This document shows, one piece after another, positions 1 to 10,957 of a DNA stretch of 64,000 nucleotides. The stretch lies in contig ARYC01000264.1 in assembly GCA_000711775.1 (NCBI GenBank), forward strand, positions 1-64,000. The letters run 5' to 3'. Position numbers and translations under genes: made by a program. The stretch is from Oxytricha trifallax (taxonomy: Eukaryota > Ciliophora > Spirotrichea > Sporadotrichida > Oxytrichidae). Each line of letters starts with the position of its first letter. The first letter of the stretch is position 1. Under the pieces are notes generated by a model. That model saw only the letters and a program-made list of their open reading frames with translations, was not told the origin of the DNA and ran no database searches.

Positions 1-543
1 ATTTAGGCGATTATGGTTTGAGAGCAAGACAATTGTCGATTGCAAAGTAAACAGAGAAGAGATAACAGTACTCTATGGGTTTGATAGCAGCGATAGCAGT
101 TGATAGAGTGATATCCACTCAAATAATTGAAGGAGCATTCGATTCATTGCTATCGAAAACTTTATATATCAGACGCTGAGAAGTATAAGAACTGACAAAG
201 ATCTATGCAACAAGAAGGTGGTGCTTTTAATGGATAATGCCATAATTCACAAGTATTCTGAAATGCTTGCGACTGCTCGTCACTTCAAAGTCAACGTACT
301 CTTCAACGCAGAATACTCGCCCTGGCTCAACCCAATCGAACAGTTGTTTGCAAACATCAAGAAAAACCTCAAGCAGCAGAACATCAACAGCAAGTAAGCA
401 TACTCTCATAACAAACTTATAGAGTGCAGCTGGTCAAGCGCATCCAAGAAGTAATCAAAAAATGAGCGAGGATGATGTTCGAGGACTATGGGCATTCAGT
501 ATCAAGAAATGGATACATACTCTGAGGTATGGCTTTGTATGAG
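1..543 (+). pseudogene. Decayed IS630/Tc1/mariner DDE transposase
   Basis: Remnant of a DDE-superfamily transposase, truncated by the window edge. The C-terminal catalytic block is clear at 218-395: MDNAxIH (second Asp) followed by YSPWLNPIEQLFANIKK, which carries the final acidic residue and the classic Pro-x-Leu-Asn-Pro-Ile-Glu motif of DDE_3/Tc1 enzymes. Upstream (63-180) a second frame gives the expected GAFDSL-like stretch, so at least one frameshift separates the two blocks. Another frameshift lies near 460-470 before the tail. Germline genomes of these ciliates hold many Tc1-type elements (TBE, Tec) that are eliminated from the somatic nucleus; whether this is a TBE copy cannot be told here. 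Confidence 0.85.
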
Positions 544-999
544 ATTCTACTCAAAACAGATGCATCATACATTGAAATTTCTATAAGCGCTTATACCTAA
601 TGCATTGTCATTTTTACTGCCTATACTATTACTGCTGCTATTACTCCTGTTATTAATACTGTACTTAAAATTAATACATAAATGCACGAGGATCCCTGAA
701 AATCGCAGTTTTCATAAGTCTGCTCAAACTATTATGAAGTTTTGACGAGTGGCATCAAATTCTGCTCTACTCCACTCTATATAGCAAATTTCTATGCACT
801 CAAGGTATACACCAGAGGAGTTGAGCAACTTAAACTAAAATTGGACAAAAATTGGTTCAAAATCAATATTTCAAGAATTGAATGGGTTGGTGAGAGAGGA
901 GATACACTGAGCATCATGGTATCCAGTTTGATAGGAATATAGAAAAAACTAGCAAATTCGCAACTTCCGCTCGATTTTTTAGACCAGCTGAGATTAGCA
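544..999. other. No gene seen
   Basis: AT-rich stretch after the transposase remnant; short open frames only, no recognisable motif. Confidence 0.5.
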
Positions 1000-1400
1000 G
1001 GTACTGCTGGAGCATTGAACTTTATGACCACCAAATTTTTCACAAAATTGACCAGCAACAACCATTTTCAAGATTTTTGACCACCATGCTCCAAATTTGG
1101 CCTGGTCACCGCATATTTGTGAAAAGTGACACATAACACTAAATTCAGAGTAAAAACTGCGATTTTTTGAGATTTTGACTACTACTCTGGTCATATTGGT
1201 TCAAAACAAGCACTCTGGTCACTTTTATAGAGAATCTCAATTTTGACCACTACTCTGGTCACTTGGGTTAAAATCATGCACTTTGGCCACTTTTTTGACC
1301 ACTCTGCTCAAATGGAAGAGACATGTATAAAAAGACAGAAATTTTGACCAAAAATAGTAAAGCTGGTCATTTTCACAGAAAATACAGAATTTGGTCACTT
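1000..1400. repeat. Degenerate tandem-like repeat with a GACCACTACTCTGGTCA core
   Basis: A motif of the form TTTTGACYACTACTCTGGTCA recurs at about 1172 and 1232 (60-bp spacing). Weaker copies (TTTTTGACCACCATGCTCC, TTTGGCCACTTTTTTGACCAC) lie on either side. The core is partly palindromic (TGACCA...TGGTCA). No coding frame runs through it. It may be part of the same decayed mobile element as the transposase remnant. Confidence 0.55.
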
Positions 1401-1937
1401 TAGAGATGTTCCTAATGATGCATATCGATTTTGATACAAAAACCTAATAAAATTTGCTAATTCAGTAAAAAATATAGCAAAGTGGCTACTTTTCGCATAT
1501 AAGATAAATAGCATAGTAAATCAGCAGTAATTATATAATAAATTAATTTTGTATTTTTATTTTTGCATTTCCCCGATTCAATTGTATTTTATCAATATTG
1601 CTGAAAAGTTTAGTCTAAATAAACTACTTTAACTTAATTATTAAAGTAGAGTGAATATAGCAATAATACTATGTTATAATTTAAAAAATAACGATAGATC
1701 CATATTACTGAGACTATAAAAATACTTTAGTAATTAGAGCAACATAACATCTACAGAAAAAAATTAAATTGGCTTGTATCCCTGACAATTGCTAAATTAC
1801 ATTTGTTGCTAAATCAGCAAACTTAAGCCTCAAAGATTTTTAACGACTTAAAATCAAATCTCTAGAAACACTACAAGGACAGATTGGAAGAGCTGACAAA
1901 AGAAGTATAAACAAAACAAACTTTTACGAATTAAAAA
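1401..1937. other. No gene seen
   Basis: AT-rich spacer between the repeat block and the next coding segment; nothing supported. Confidence 0.5.
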
Positions 1938-2903
1938 ATGAGCTCATTACCTTACATTTCAGTTAACAAATAGTTTGGGAGGAGTTACAACATTGGGCTA
2001 ATTTTGAATGAGTGCAAGTTTAATTCTTTTGAAGAGTAGTTTTGCCAATTTATCACTATGATACATTCAGATGACCTGAAAGCTTAACAGAAGCTTGTTT
2101 AGCAGTAAGTAATAAGAGATAGATTACCAACTTTGTAGTTACTTCTGTGAGACTTAAACACGCCCTGAATTCATTTATAATTTAATCGTACTGTACTACA
2201 AAAGGCAAAAAACTAAGAAAGTCTTGCATTTAATTGAGCAATTTCTTCTGAGGGATGATGACCTATATCGTTAGTCTAAATTGCCCTCAGTTTATCTCAT
2301 TAAATTGAAAATATCGATGAACCACCACAGAGACTTTCAAGTAATTTGTTTTTATTTCAATTTTTTTTTACTAGAAAGGGATTGAAATCTGTGAATATTT
2401 GGTACACGCTCTTTATGACTCTGAAGCTTCAAACTTAAATTTAAGTGTACGTGATTATCTTAACTTGGATGTCCCCAAAAAGAAAGCCTACTATTATTAC
2501 GTAGTAGGGTAAACATATTCTATGTACTCAGATACCGATGAATGTAAACTGTATGGCAAAAGGAAAATGATGAAACAAAGAGCAATAGACTTTCTCAAAA
2601 GATCGTTGAGAGTAAGTTTTTCATAACTCTAAAATTTTTATAGCATGATTTAAGGAGTGGAAAGATTATTTAAAATCAAATTAAATTGATTAATTATTAC
2701 AGCCATATTTAAATGATGACAAGAACCCCTATTGTCTATTCTAAACAGCCCTGGTATTAGCTGACCTCTACAAAGTGCAATCAACTATTAAATATGTAGA
2801 TCTCTGTCTAAAAATATCTGATAATAACGATCTTGCAATAATTCTCAAGTCTTTAATGTTAGCTACTCACAGCGATATTAATACTTCGTAAAATCAAAGA
2901 TGA
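1938..2903 (+). CDS. TPR-like helical repeat protein, probably partial
   Basis: Four exons (1938-2104, 2139-2340, 2375-2611, 2703-2903) joined by GT-AG introns give 268 residues in one frame, ending at TGA. The sequence is helical and has repeat-like segments; the last exon (CLFQTALVLADLYK, then YVDLCLKISDNNDLAIILKS) resembles tetratricopeptide repeats of the TTC7/YPP1 kind, but only loosely. It stops in the middle of what looks like a repeat, so the TGA may lie in eliminated DNA and the protein may continue in another MDS. No partner piece was identified. Function unknown. Confidence 0.6.
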
Positions 2904-3532
2904 ATCATAATATTTTGTGTATAAGTTATCAATTTAAGTTTACAATGTGATAGTTCAACAAATTAAGAAGAGACATCAATCACCGTTACATCTATAAGTG
3001 CTACTAAACCCCTTAATTAAAACTAAAATGAAAATATTATAATTACAATAGATTGATAATAATTTAATGAATAATATTTTTAAAGCATAAGCCAATAAAA
3101 ATTCTTCTCAATTTGTTTAAAAAATCATTTTTTACAACTTAGTTATAAAATAAAGAGATTAACTATGGAATATAAAAGTCTTTTTCAATCTTCTTATTGA
3201 TGATTATTTTTAGAAATTAAGGAAAGCCTTATATTACAGTTTATAGTTATTTTGAAATTTGTTATACAAGGTTCCTGACCTAATTTTATCCCAAAGAATC
3301 CAGAAGATAAAATCGGTCTAAAAGTTTACGGTACAATAATTCGTGGCTGACAAATAGATTTGTACATAGACTGGGTATTCGGGGACAAACCCTCTTTTTT
3401 ACTTAATTATTTGTCTCTCAATTTCCTTTTATCTTATACCTCTCTTTCTTCTTTTTTAGATGATCAAGGAGTTTACAGCTTTCAAAGTAAAACTCCAATT
3501 TTTAAATAAAATATAGATCTTTGATTGAGAGA
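2904..3532. other. Intergenic, no gene seen
   Basis: AT-rich; no conserved frame. Downstream end of the TPR-like segment and upstream DNA of a short Gln/Ser-rich start segment. Confidence 0.45.
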
Positions 3533-3690
3533 ATGCATCATGAAAACAGAGAAATCCAACAAAATTTATTCAATGCAGATTCAACCACAACTGAACTAGT
3601 CTCGTAATACTTCCCTTAGAAGAGGATTGATTAATCTGGAGGAGACAATCAAAGTTCAAGTTCACCCAAGAAATAAGATTTTCTTTAAAA
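3533..3690 (+). CDS. Possible orphan first coding segment, Gln/Ser-rich
   Basis: An ATG at 3533 opens a polar frame (MHHENREIQQNLFNAD...) of about 50 residues ending in SSSSPKKQDF. Beyond about 3690 the frame stays open but runs antisense through the neighbouring minus-strand gene and loses protein-like composition. This fits a first MDS whose continuation lies elsewhere; no partner was found. It could also be chance. Confidence 0.3.
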
Positions 3691-3734
3691 TAAACATAAA
3701 ATAAAATTGCATAAGTTTGGATAAATTAATGAAA

Positions 3735-4438
3735 TCAAATGTTGTTAATATTCTGATCTTGTAACAAAGCAGCCAATCTTTCTTATTCATGTTTCTGTTT
3801 CTCTGCCTCCTCCTTAAGTCTTCTCTCCTCCAACCTTTTTCTTGACTCTTCAAAGAATTTAGCTCTTTGCTCACTAAGTTTTAAGGAAAGTTAATCCCTT
3901 TCAGCTTAAGTCTTTTATTTTACTAGTGGATTTGTTGAATTCTGATTTCCAGAAGGATTGAGGTTTTAAAAGAGGCCTGAATCATCTATCAATCTTTCTC
4001 TGTAGGTCTTCTGATTGAATTTTCTACCCAAATAAATTAATTCATTATATGAAATATAATGAATGAAAAAGCTTTTATGAATTTCCTGGGTAAGTTTTTA
4101 CCTTCAAGCATTAAGCAAAGATTTAGCCCTTGCACAGTAAAGAACATTAATATGAATAAGAAATCCATAATTCCAAATGTAAACATCATAATTGCCATCC
4201 CACAAATCATGATAAACTGTGCTACTCTTATTGCTCTTAGCCAATCTCTTTGTTAGAAGTATGCTGTGAATATCAATGTCAATTGAATAGTTGAAATCAT
4301 ACTGCCTTCTATTATGAAAAACTTATTCAAGCCAGTCTTGGAGCCTTCTGGCGCTTGGTTATATCCGTAAAGACAGTAGCATAAGAATGAGAGCAAAATG
4401 AAAGTGTCATATTTTATGAATCCTTTATAAGTTAGCAT
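3735..4438 (-). CDS. Small multi-pass membrane protein with coiled-coil tail
   Basis: Start ATG at 4438. The N-terminal part has three or four hydrophobic segments (FILLSFLCYCLYGY; STIQLTLIFTAYF; IMICGMAIMMFTFGIMDFLF), then a Gly-Lys-Asn linker and a highly charged helix with repeated EERRLKEEAEK-type residues. Between 4084 and 4016 a 62-bp segment flanked by the direct repeat AAATTCA (gene sense) disrupts the frame; removing one copy joins PRKF to NQKTY and gives a 213-residue protein. Family not recognised; probably an endomembrane or plasma-membrane protein with a cytosolic coiled coil. Confidence 0.7.
4016..4077 (-). other. IES (62 bp), pointer AAATTCA
   Basis: Pointer copies at 4078-4084 and 4016-4022. 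Removal of 62 bp with one copy restores the frame of the membrane-protein gene and gives an integral number of codons over the whole gene. Confidence 0.75.
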
Positions 4439-4499
4439 TTTATTAAATTATAATCAATTATAATTTGACTTACTTATTTCGCTCATTATATAATACAAA

Positions 4500-5081
4500 A
4501 TGGAATCAACGCAACCTAATCAAGAAGAATAGAAAGAATTAGTACAAGCTGAATAAGTTTCTGCTATTTCAATTGATGATAAATAAGATAAGCCAAAATA
4601 GGAAAGTGTTAAAGGAAATTTAATAAGCACCAAGGAATAGCTGTTAGCAGATACCAAGGAAGAGGGCATAGTTTAGAAGGTTTATGAGTGGGCTGTTTAA
4701 CTGATGATGAAGGAAAAAGAAAGACTTAAGGAATTAGGGGTTGAGCCAATCGACTTGCCAGTCATTGATATGTCTCTCTTGGTAGAAGGCAAAAAGAAGC
4801 AGATTAATAGAGTAATATTCAATTCAGAAGTTGATTTCAAGAAAGTCACTAATATTCTTATATCGCAGAGCATTCCATGTGAAATCAGGCCAGGCTATCA
4901 ATTTGTAAATGTAGTGCTCTATGCAACATCTATAAGCCAAATTCCATTAATATTTCCATATGTCTACAAGACTAGAATCAGGCATTAATATGGCAAAAAC
5001 AATCTCAAGCACTGGATTTTAATAAATAAGAAGTTTGATGAGGCTTATCACCTGGTAAATAACTATGAGACTATTAAGTGA
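4500..5081 (+). CDS. Uncharacterised 193-aa protein
   Basis: Uninterrupted frame from ATG to TGA with many in-frame TAA/TAG codons read as Gln. The first 70 residues are acidic and Gln-rich and likely disordered; the rest is a compact alpha/beta-like sequence (VEPIDLPVIDMSLLVEG, FKKVTNILISQSIPCEIRPGY). No signal peptide or membrane segment. Intronless and IES-free, so it is a single MDS. No family recognised. Confidence 0.75.
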
Positions 5082-5275
5082 AGTTTATTGGGATTCGAAT
5101 GTAATTAATTTATTTCTTAATTAATAATAGTTCAAGCTATCAATTAAGGCATTTGAATTTTAAATAAACTTCTTTGTATGATTTAAATGTTTTAAATTAA
5201 AATTAATATATGAGGATTGTAATCTAATTCTTAAGTTGCAAGTGAATTATTGTATTATACTTGATTATTGGACTT

Positions 5276-7782
5276 TCAAGATACTAGAAGTTGTTACCAT
5301 CTTTACTTTAGATTTCTATCAGTGGCATATTAAATAGTTTCATTTATTGCTTAAGAAACTTAATTTGTTGATGCATTATGTTTCCTCAATATCTGAACGA
5401 GTTTTTACATGACATAGAAGCCATATGTATTTTTTATAAGAGTTTTCATCACTTCTATTTCACACAATTTCTTCATGAATCTTTCGACTGTATCATATTC
5501 AGCTTTTTCTAGAATCTTTTCAATAACGTTTGATGAAAACTTCTGGACAGAGAGCTACATTAAATGTGGTTCAAGTTTTTCAAAGATTGGAAGGCAATAA
5601 GGTAACTCCCATTTCTCTAATGCTTGTTGAACTGCATAATTACCATAGGGGCTTTAGACAAGCTCTTCAACATGATTACTTAGTTTCTTTGAAATTGCTA
5701 TTTTTGTTTCATGTCCTTAAATTTTTGATATAATTTTCTTAATGACACATAATCCATTTTAATCCATTGAAAGCTCAATAAATTTTTCTAGGATAGGATT
5801 GATTATGAAATCTATATTTTCTTCCTTCATGCAAAGTAAAACTTTTTGTAAAACATGGGTGCCGTTACCATCGAAAGCTAAGTCAATTATGTGGTCTTGA
5901 ATACCCTTCTTTAATTCTTCTTCCTCTTCAGGCATATTTATCATTTCAATTAAGCATTACATAGAATGAGTACCTTTCTTGTCTCTGGAAATTAGAAGGA
6001 TATTAGGTCTCAAAACATTTAAGATCTTTAATCTTTGAGCTGAACTGCTGCTCTGCATTAATTTTTAACAAAAATAGTTTCCATAAGAATCTGACATTAA
6101 AGTGTGCAAATGATAAAGACTTTCTTCAATTGCGAAGTTAACGAAATCAGGAGAAGCTTTTGCTAATAGTTTTTAAAGCTATTTAGAACCATATTGCTAT
6201 CTTGCCATTTCGACGACTCTTCCCTTTAATTCATTCTAGAGTTAACTGTTCTCCTCATTTAATGACACGGTATCATTTTAAGAGCTCATTACTGAGCCTT
6301 TGCTTTGAGGACTTCTTTGGTCAAAAGATGACTAAGAGTAGGATGAATTTTTGGAATTATGTTCCTTTTAATTTTTCGACGTATTTGGTTTTAAGAATCT
6401 AGATTTACCAGGATGCTTATGAAGATCTGCAAACTCATCTTAAGCTGATTTATCAGATAAATTGCTTGATCGTCTATTTTGTTCGAAGCCTTGCTTACTA
6501 TGAAATGGTTTTGCATTTGAATCGTTTATAACCTAAGTTAGATCTGCAGTGGCTCTCCTTGGAACTTCAATTTCCTCTTAGGATTTAAGATTGCAAATTT
6601 CAATGCCTATGTTATTCCTCTAAACTCTGAAATTATTTTGATCAGTGCTATCACTTAGAGAATGCAAAATAGACTTTCCTAATAAGTTTTGCTATTTTTC
6701 TTCTTCCTATTAATCTACTGAAGAATTTGAATTTTAAGAGCTCCCATTGACACTATTTAATGATTTTGCGTTTTAATATAAAATAATTAAAATAACAAGT
6801 TACTTATCTTAAGATATGAGTCTGTAATAGAATTTCTTTTCTATGGACTTGCTTAATTTTAATTTAAGAACTAATTTCCTGACGAATGAATAGTTAAACC
6901 ATTCATTTAATTTTAAACTTGGCTGCTTTAAAGTATTTAGTGTAGTGAAGAAGTTCCATGGCTCATTGCAAATTTCTAATGTTCTTCCATTAAATTGTTC
7001 GGTTGCTTGATAAGCTGAACTAAAGCGGGATTCATTGATATCAACCTAAGAGTTTCCATTTTCATAATTTCAAAGTCTTGAATTGAAATTATAAGGTTCA
7101 TGTAAACATTTCTTATGATGTGGGATGTTTAAAAATTTTCTTAGCTTATAGGTGATGAACCATTACTACTGATACCAAATTATGGATCTCTAAATAAGTT
7201 ATAGTTGAAATTTAAGTGCAAAATGGGATCTTTTTAATACATATTTGGCAGTGCATCTTATTAGTTAGATCTCAGTGTTATTGTCACATTTTTATCGTTA
7301 AAAGTAGTTAAGTCAACAAAATTTATCTGCCCTTGTATTTAGTTTGTAGTCATTGGTTTCTATGGAAGATTAGCAATTTTGATAAAGTACGAGGGGTCTA
7401 AAGGGCTAAGTTATTCTTTCAAAGCTTGTGGATCTCTTAGCAGATCGTACTTAATATTAACAATTGCTATATTGAATGGGACATTGGTTGAACTGCAGAG
7501 AAGCTTATTGAAAGTAATTATTTACTTTTGATTATCGACAAAGTAGTTAGGACTTTAGTTCTAGATTTAGAACACTGACGTCATTGTTAAGGGATGAAGC
7601 AGCTAAAAGTCAAAAACAAGCATATCTGGGGTTATTTATACTAGTTAAGAAATTGATGGGCGAGATATCATTTGAGGCATCTATTTCGAACAAAGAAATG
7701 ACCTCGAAAGAATTTACTAAAATTAATTAACTTTATACCCACTTGTCTTAAATTTTGCTTTTCTTTGTAATTTATTATTCAT
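5276..7782 (-). CDS. Pumilio/PUF-family RNA-binding protein
   Basis: Likely a sequence-specific mRNA 3'-UTR binding regulator. Start at 7782 (MNNKLQRKAKF), stop TGA at 5278-5276; removing an 86-nt GT-AG intron at about 6803-6718 gives 806 residues. The C-terminal ~360 residues hold successive PUF repeats: YGSKQLQKLL, SYGNYFCQKL, KGTHSMQCLIEM, GNGTHVLQKVLL, NGLCVIKKII, PYGNYAVQQAL, FSSNVIEKIL, NTYGFYVMQKLV. The aromatic/polar triads of the RNA-facing helices are visible. The N-terminal half is Asn/Ser/Gln-rich, with an ordered-looking stretch (VNIKYDLLRDPQALKEQL) of unknown kind. The exact intron acceptor is inferred from frame. The family call is firm. Confidence 0.88.
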
Positions 7783-7958
7783 TTTAAGATAAAAAATCAA
7801 TTTAATCTGAATCAAAAATTTAGATCTTTTAACAATATCATACTAATTCTTTATTTATTTATTTAATTTTTGTGAAAAAAATTTGAAACTTACTTATATG
7901 AATAATTTTAATTTGTTAAATTGATTTAGATACAATTATACACAAAATCTTATTTATA

Positions 7959-9062
7959 TCAATAATATTGCTACTAATTAAACATTTGCAAGCACCCTAG
8001 ATGATAGTGATCAGGCAGCATCCCAGGGCCTTTATCGATTGCTGCAGATAGTTCACTTTACTAAATATTTTTCCCACATGCTCGGCATATTTTCACAATT
8101 TATGGCATTTGGTTGAAGCCCTGTGCAAAGTGTTGATTTTATCCTGTTTTAAATTATTCAGTTCCCATCATTACTTCTTGCCTCGGTGGTAATTGATTGG
8201 CAATATTGTAATTAGGTAAATTTTATTATGAAGTACTCTGCTTTACTTGACTTAAGTTGTTATCTTAGTTATTTTGAAAAAGAGGGTTTGAAAAAAGAGA
8301 ATGCTGTTCAACTGATGTAGTTTTACCTTCAATTTCGTCATTAATACAATTAGGCAGGAAGAATGTAACATCTTCATCGCTCTGCTTTGAAGTCAGCTTC
8401 TCTTATTATAAATCAAGAAAAATACTATTTAACTATTCAGTTAAAAATTATACTTCGATTGAGACGATCCAGAAACTCCATTATAATCAATTAGTGACTC
8501 GTTTTGAATGCTAGTATTCTGTGCAAAAGATGACTCAAAAAATTGTTGTTAGATGTTTGTGTATGTATTTTTATCTGGAGATCCCCATATATTAGCTTTC
8601 CCTAATTCATTTTGAGATTAGATACCAGTGCTTTATGCTCTATTAAACTAATATCTTTAAAGTTAATCTTGATTTGGAATGCTTTAATTTTGGAATGGTA
8701 TGTTTTAGTTCGACTACTGAGTAGCTACAAAAATATAAAATTAATCTATAAACTTATTTTAAATTATGCGGAACCTTCACCAAATTGCTGGTAATTTTAA
8801 TTCCCAAATTTAAATAGAGTTAATAACATTAAAATACAAAAAAGTGAATGAAGATTGATATTTCCTCCTTGAATCGCCTGAGTATTGTGATATTGATTTT
8901 GTGTCTAAAATTGCTAGAATTACAAGTTTTGTGAGCTGTGATTGGTACTCATTGGAGATTGATGAAAATTTAGGGAAACATTTTTCGTTAAATAATTTAA
9001 ATTATATCAATTTAAAATATACATACTTTCAAATTCATACTTTGATTTGCTTGATGCATCAT
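7959..9062 (-). CDS. Gln/Asn-rich protein with C-terminal CxxC zinc motif
   Basis: Starts MMHQANQSMNLK at 9062 and continues through several short GT-AG-like introns. Most of the protein is low-complexity Gln/Asn/Ser (QSNQNIPFQNQSIPNQDQ). The last ~45 residues form a cysteine-histidine module, CRACGKNI...DHYHLGCLQMF, resembling half of a LIM or treble-clef zinc finger (C-x2-C-xn-H-x2-C). Probably a protein- or nucleic-acid-binding scaffold. One junction near 8430 uses GTTAAA and could instead be a small IES. Function unknown. Confidence 0.6.
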
Positions 9063-9461
9063 TGCAGGACTAATATGATTGAATTATTGATTATTCTGCG
9101 AAATTTAATTCTAATTTATAGCGAATTGCCCATTCATTTACTAATGACCCCCTGCACTCATGAGCAGACTATGCAAACTTTAGCTATTTTGCTAAAATGC
9201 TTATTAATATGGTTGGCTGTTGCTTTAGATAAAGTTTTGCGAATCGTATAGTTGTTATGATTTTTAATGATTTTGAAGTGGCTACATATTTAAGGCGATA
9301 AAAATTGCTAAATATTTATTAATAAAATAGGCACTTTAAAATTTCTTTTTATGATATTTAATATTTGAATGTCAAGAAATTCTTTGAAAAGTAATCTATA
9401 TTTGTACTTCTGATGAATTTGATTAAACAAAACTAATAATATTATTCAATTTTAATTCATA
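9063..9461. other. Divergent intergenic region
   Basis: Separates the minus-strand CxxC gene from the plus-strand AGC kinase. AT-rich; presumably holds both promoters and 5' UTRs, but no motif is identifiable. Confidence 0.45.
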
Positions 9462-10806
9462 ATGGGAAACAATATACAAGGAAGCACAAACTAAAATGAT
9501 ATATAAAAGAAACAGCAGCATGTTTTCCTGACACCCACGACTGATAAGAAAGTAGAAAATTTTCACAACCATCACCCAAATTTAATAATGCCTGATGAAG
9601 AGATATAAGAAAGATTCTTACACATGCAAAGCCCTCTTGGTTTCCATACTCCAAATATTCTCGCTCATCACGAGTTAAAAGTAATGAAATAACTCAATTC
9701 TAATTTAAAATAGGAAGGAGGTGAGCATGTTGAAGGGGGATCTCTCACGAATCATCACACCTAGGGAAACAATTTAATTTCTGACCATACTTTTAAAGAA
9801 TAAAACTCTGGGTTCTTCTCTGCTAGATCAATTCAGTAAAAGATATCGTTGTTATCTGGGTCAAGCTAGAATAGTTTAATAGCAAGTCTCTTTAAAACCT
9901 TTCAAAAACCTTAATAAATATGCATAAAAGTTTATTACACAGATTAAGAGTAAGTTTCAATTTTTCTTGTAGTTTATCATTTCTGTAGTTTTATGTCAGT
10001 TATACTCCTGAACTAAAATTTAAAAGATTTGTACTTTTATTTTTAATTTAAATGAGAATGACGAATCAGTATAAAAAACATCAAGTTGGCTACTTCAAGA
10101 AACAATAAAGACTTATAGAGGCATGTCTTAAGCAAAACAGTTATCAACTGATTTCCATCCGATTAGCATATCCACCATAGATAACGAATAAGAATGCATA
10201 GATTTCTTGCTAACTTAGCCTAATGAATAATTAATCAACTATTTAACTTTCAATTCAAATTAGAAAATTATGCACAAAAACGAATAAGATCAAACTATAG
10301 AAATTGTAAGTATAATTAAAGCCATAGATAATTTTCATTTTAAATTAATGAAATTAAACTAAGAAATCAGATAAAATAAAATTGTGAGTTAACTTCCTTG
10401 TTTAGATATATGCAGATTAAGTATTAAAGATAAACTTCATTACGGATAAAGAATTTCATAATGAAAAATATGCAATGAAAAATCGAAGATCATGTAAGCC
10501 ACCTGGCCTAAAAGATTATGATCTTATAAAAGTCTTAGGGACTGGAGGTTTCTCGCAGGTGTTAATGGGTAACATAAAAATAATCATTGTAAATTTCAAG
10601 TATAGTGAGGAAAAGGACTAGTGGAAAATTGTATGCAATGAAAGTTATTAATAAAAAGCATATTGTAGATACAAATAAGGTCTAGTAAATTATTTGTGAA
10701 AGAAAAATTCTCTCAATGCTAAATCATCCATTTGTTGTATAATTACATTGCTCTTTTACTTCTGTAAGAATACATTAAAATTAGTATGAATTTGATTTAT
10801 AGAAAA
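9462..10806 (+). CDS. AGC-type protein kinase, N-terminal MDS
   Basis: Start ATG gives MGNN, a plausible N-myristoylation signal. About 270 polar residues precede the kinase domain, which opens DYDLIKVLGTGGFSQV (Gly-rich loop), then KLYAMKVINKK (VAIK-type Lys) and CERKILSMLNHPFVVQLH (alphaC Glu). Coding stops at an intron donor (GTAAG at 10764) after HCSFTS, and the catalytic half is absent here. It resumes at 40,388 in the same strand and phase (KNYLYLVLD). The two pieces share TGATTTATAGAAAA (10793-10806 and 40378-40391), which spans the 3' splice site of that intron. Subdomains I-V are here and VIb-XI there, so this is one gene split by a 29.6-kb IES. A 3-bp-pointer IES (GAG) lies at 9948-10056. 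Confidence 0.9.
9951..10056 (+). other. Possible IES (106 bp), pointer GAG
   Basis: GAG repeats at 9948 and 10054. Removing 106 bp joins YYTDQE to NDESVQK in frame and avoids TGA codons. Short pointer, so an intron combination is not excluded. Confidence 0.5.
10793..10806 (+). repeat. 14-bp MDS-IES pointer, left copy
   Basis: TGATTTATAGAAAA, repeated exactly at 40378-40391. Bases on both sides differ, so the match is exactly 14 bp. It marks the boundary between the two kinase MDSs. Confidence 0.88.
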
Positions 10807-10957
10807 TTAGGTAATTAAAGTAAGTTGAGTTGGAAATATCTGGAAAATTCTAAAAGTGTGTTTAAAATAATTAAATATTGTTATAAAATAGATGGCACTG
10901 CTTAATCACTAATTTGTGACTTCAAACACGTGTGGAGCTTCAAGATAAAGATTCACA

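Noticed and set aside
8612-9251. Plus-strand frames of 60 and 116 codons
   Set aside because: Antisense shadows of the spliced CxxC gene on the minus strand.
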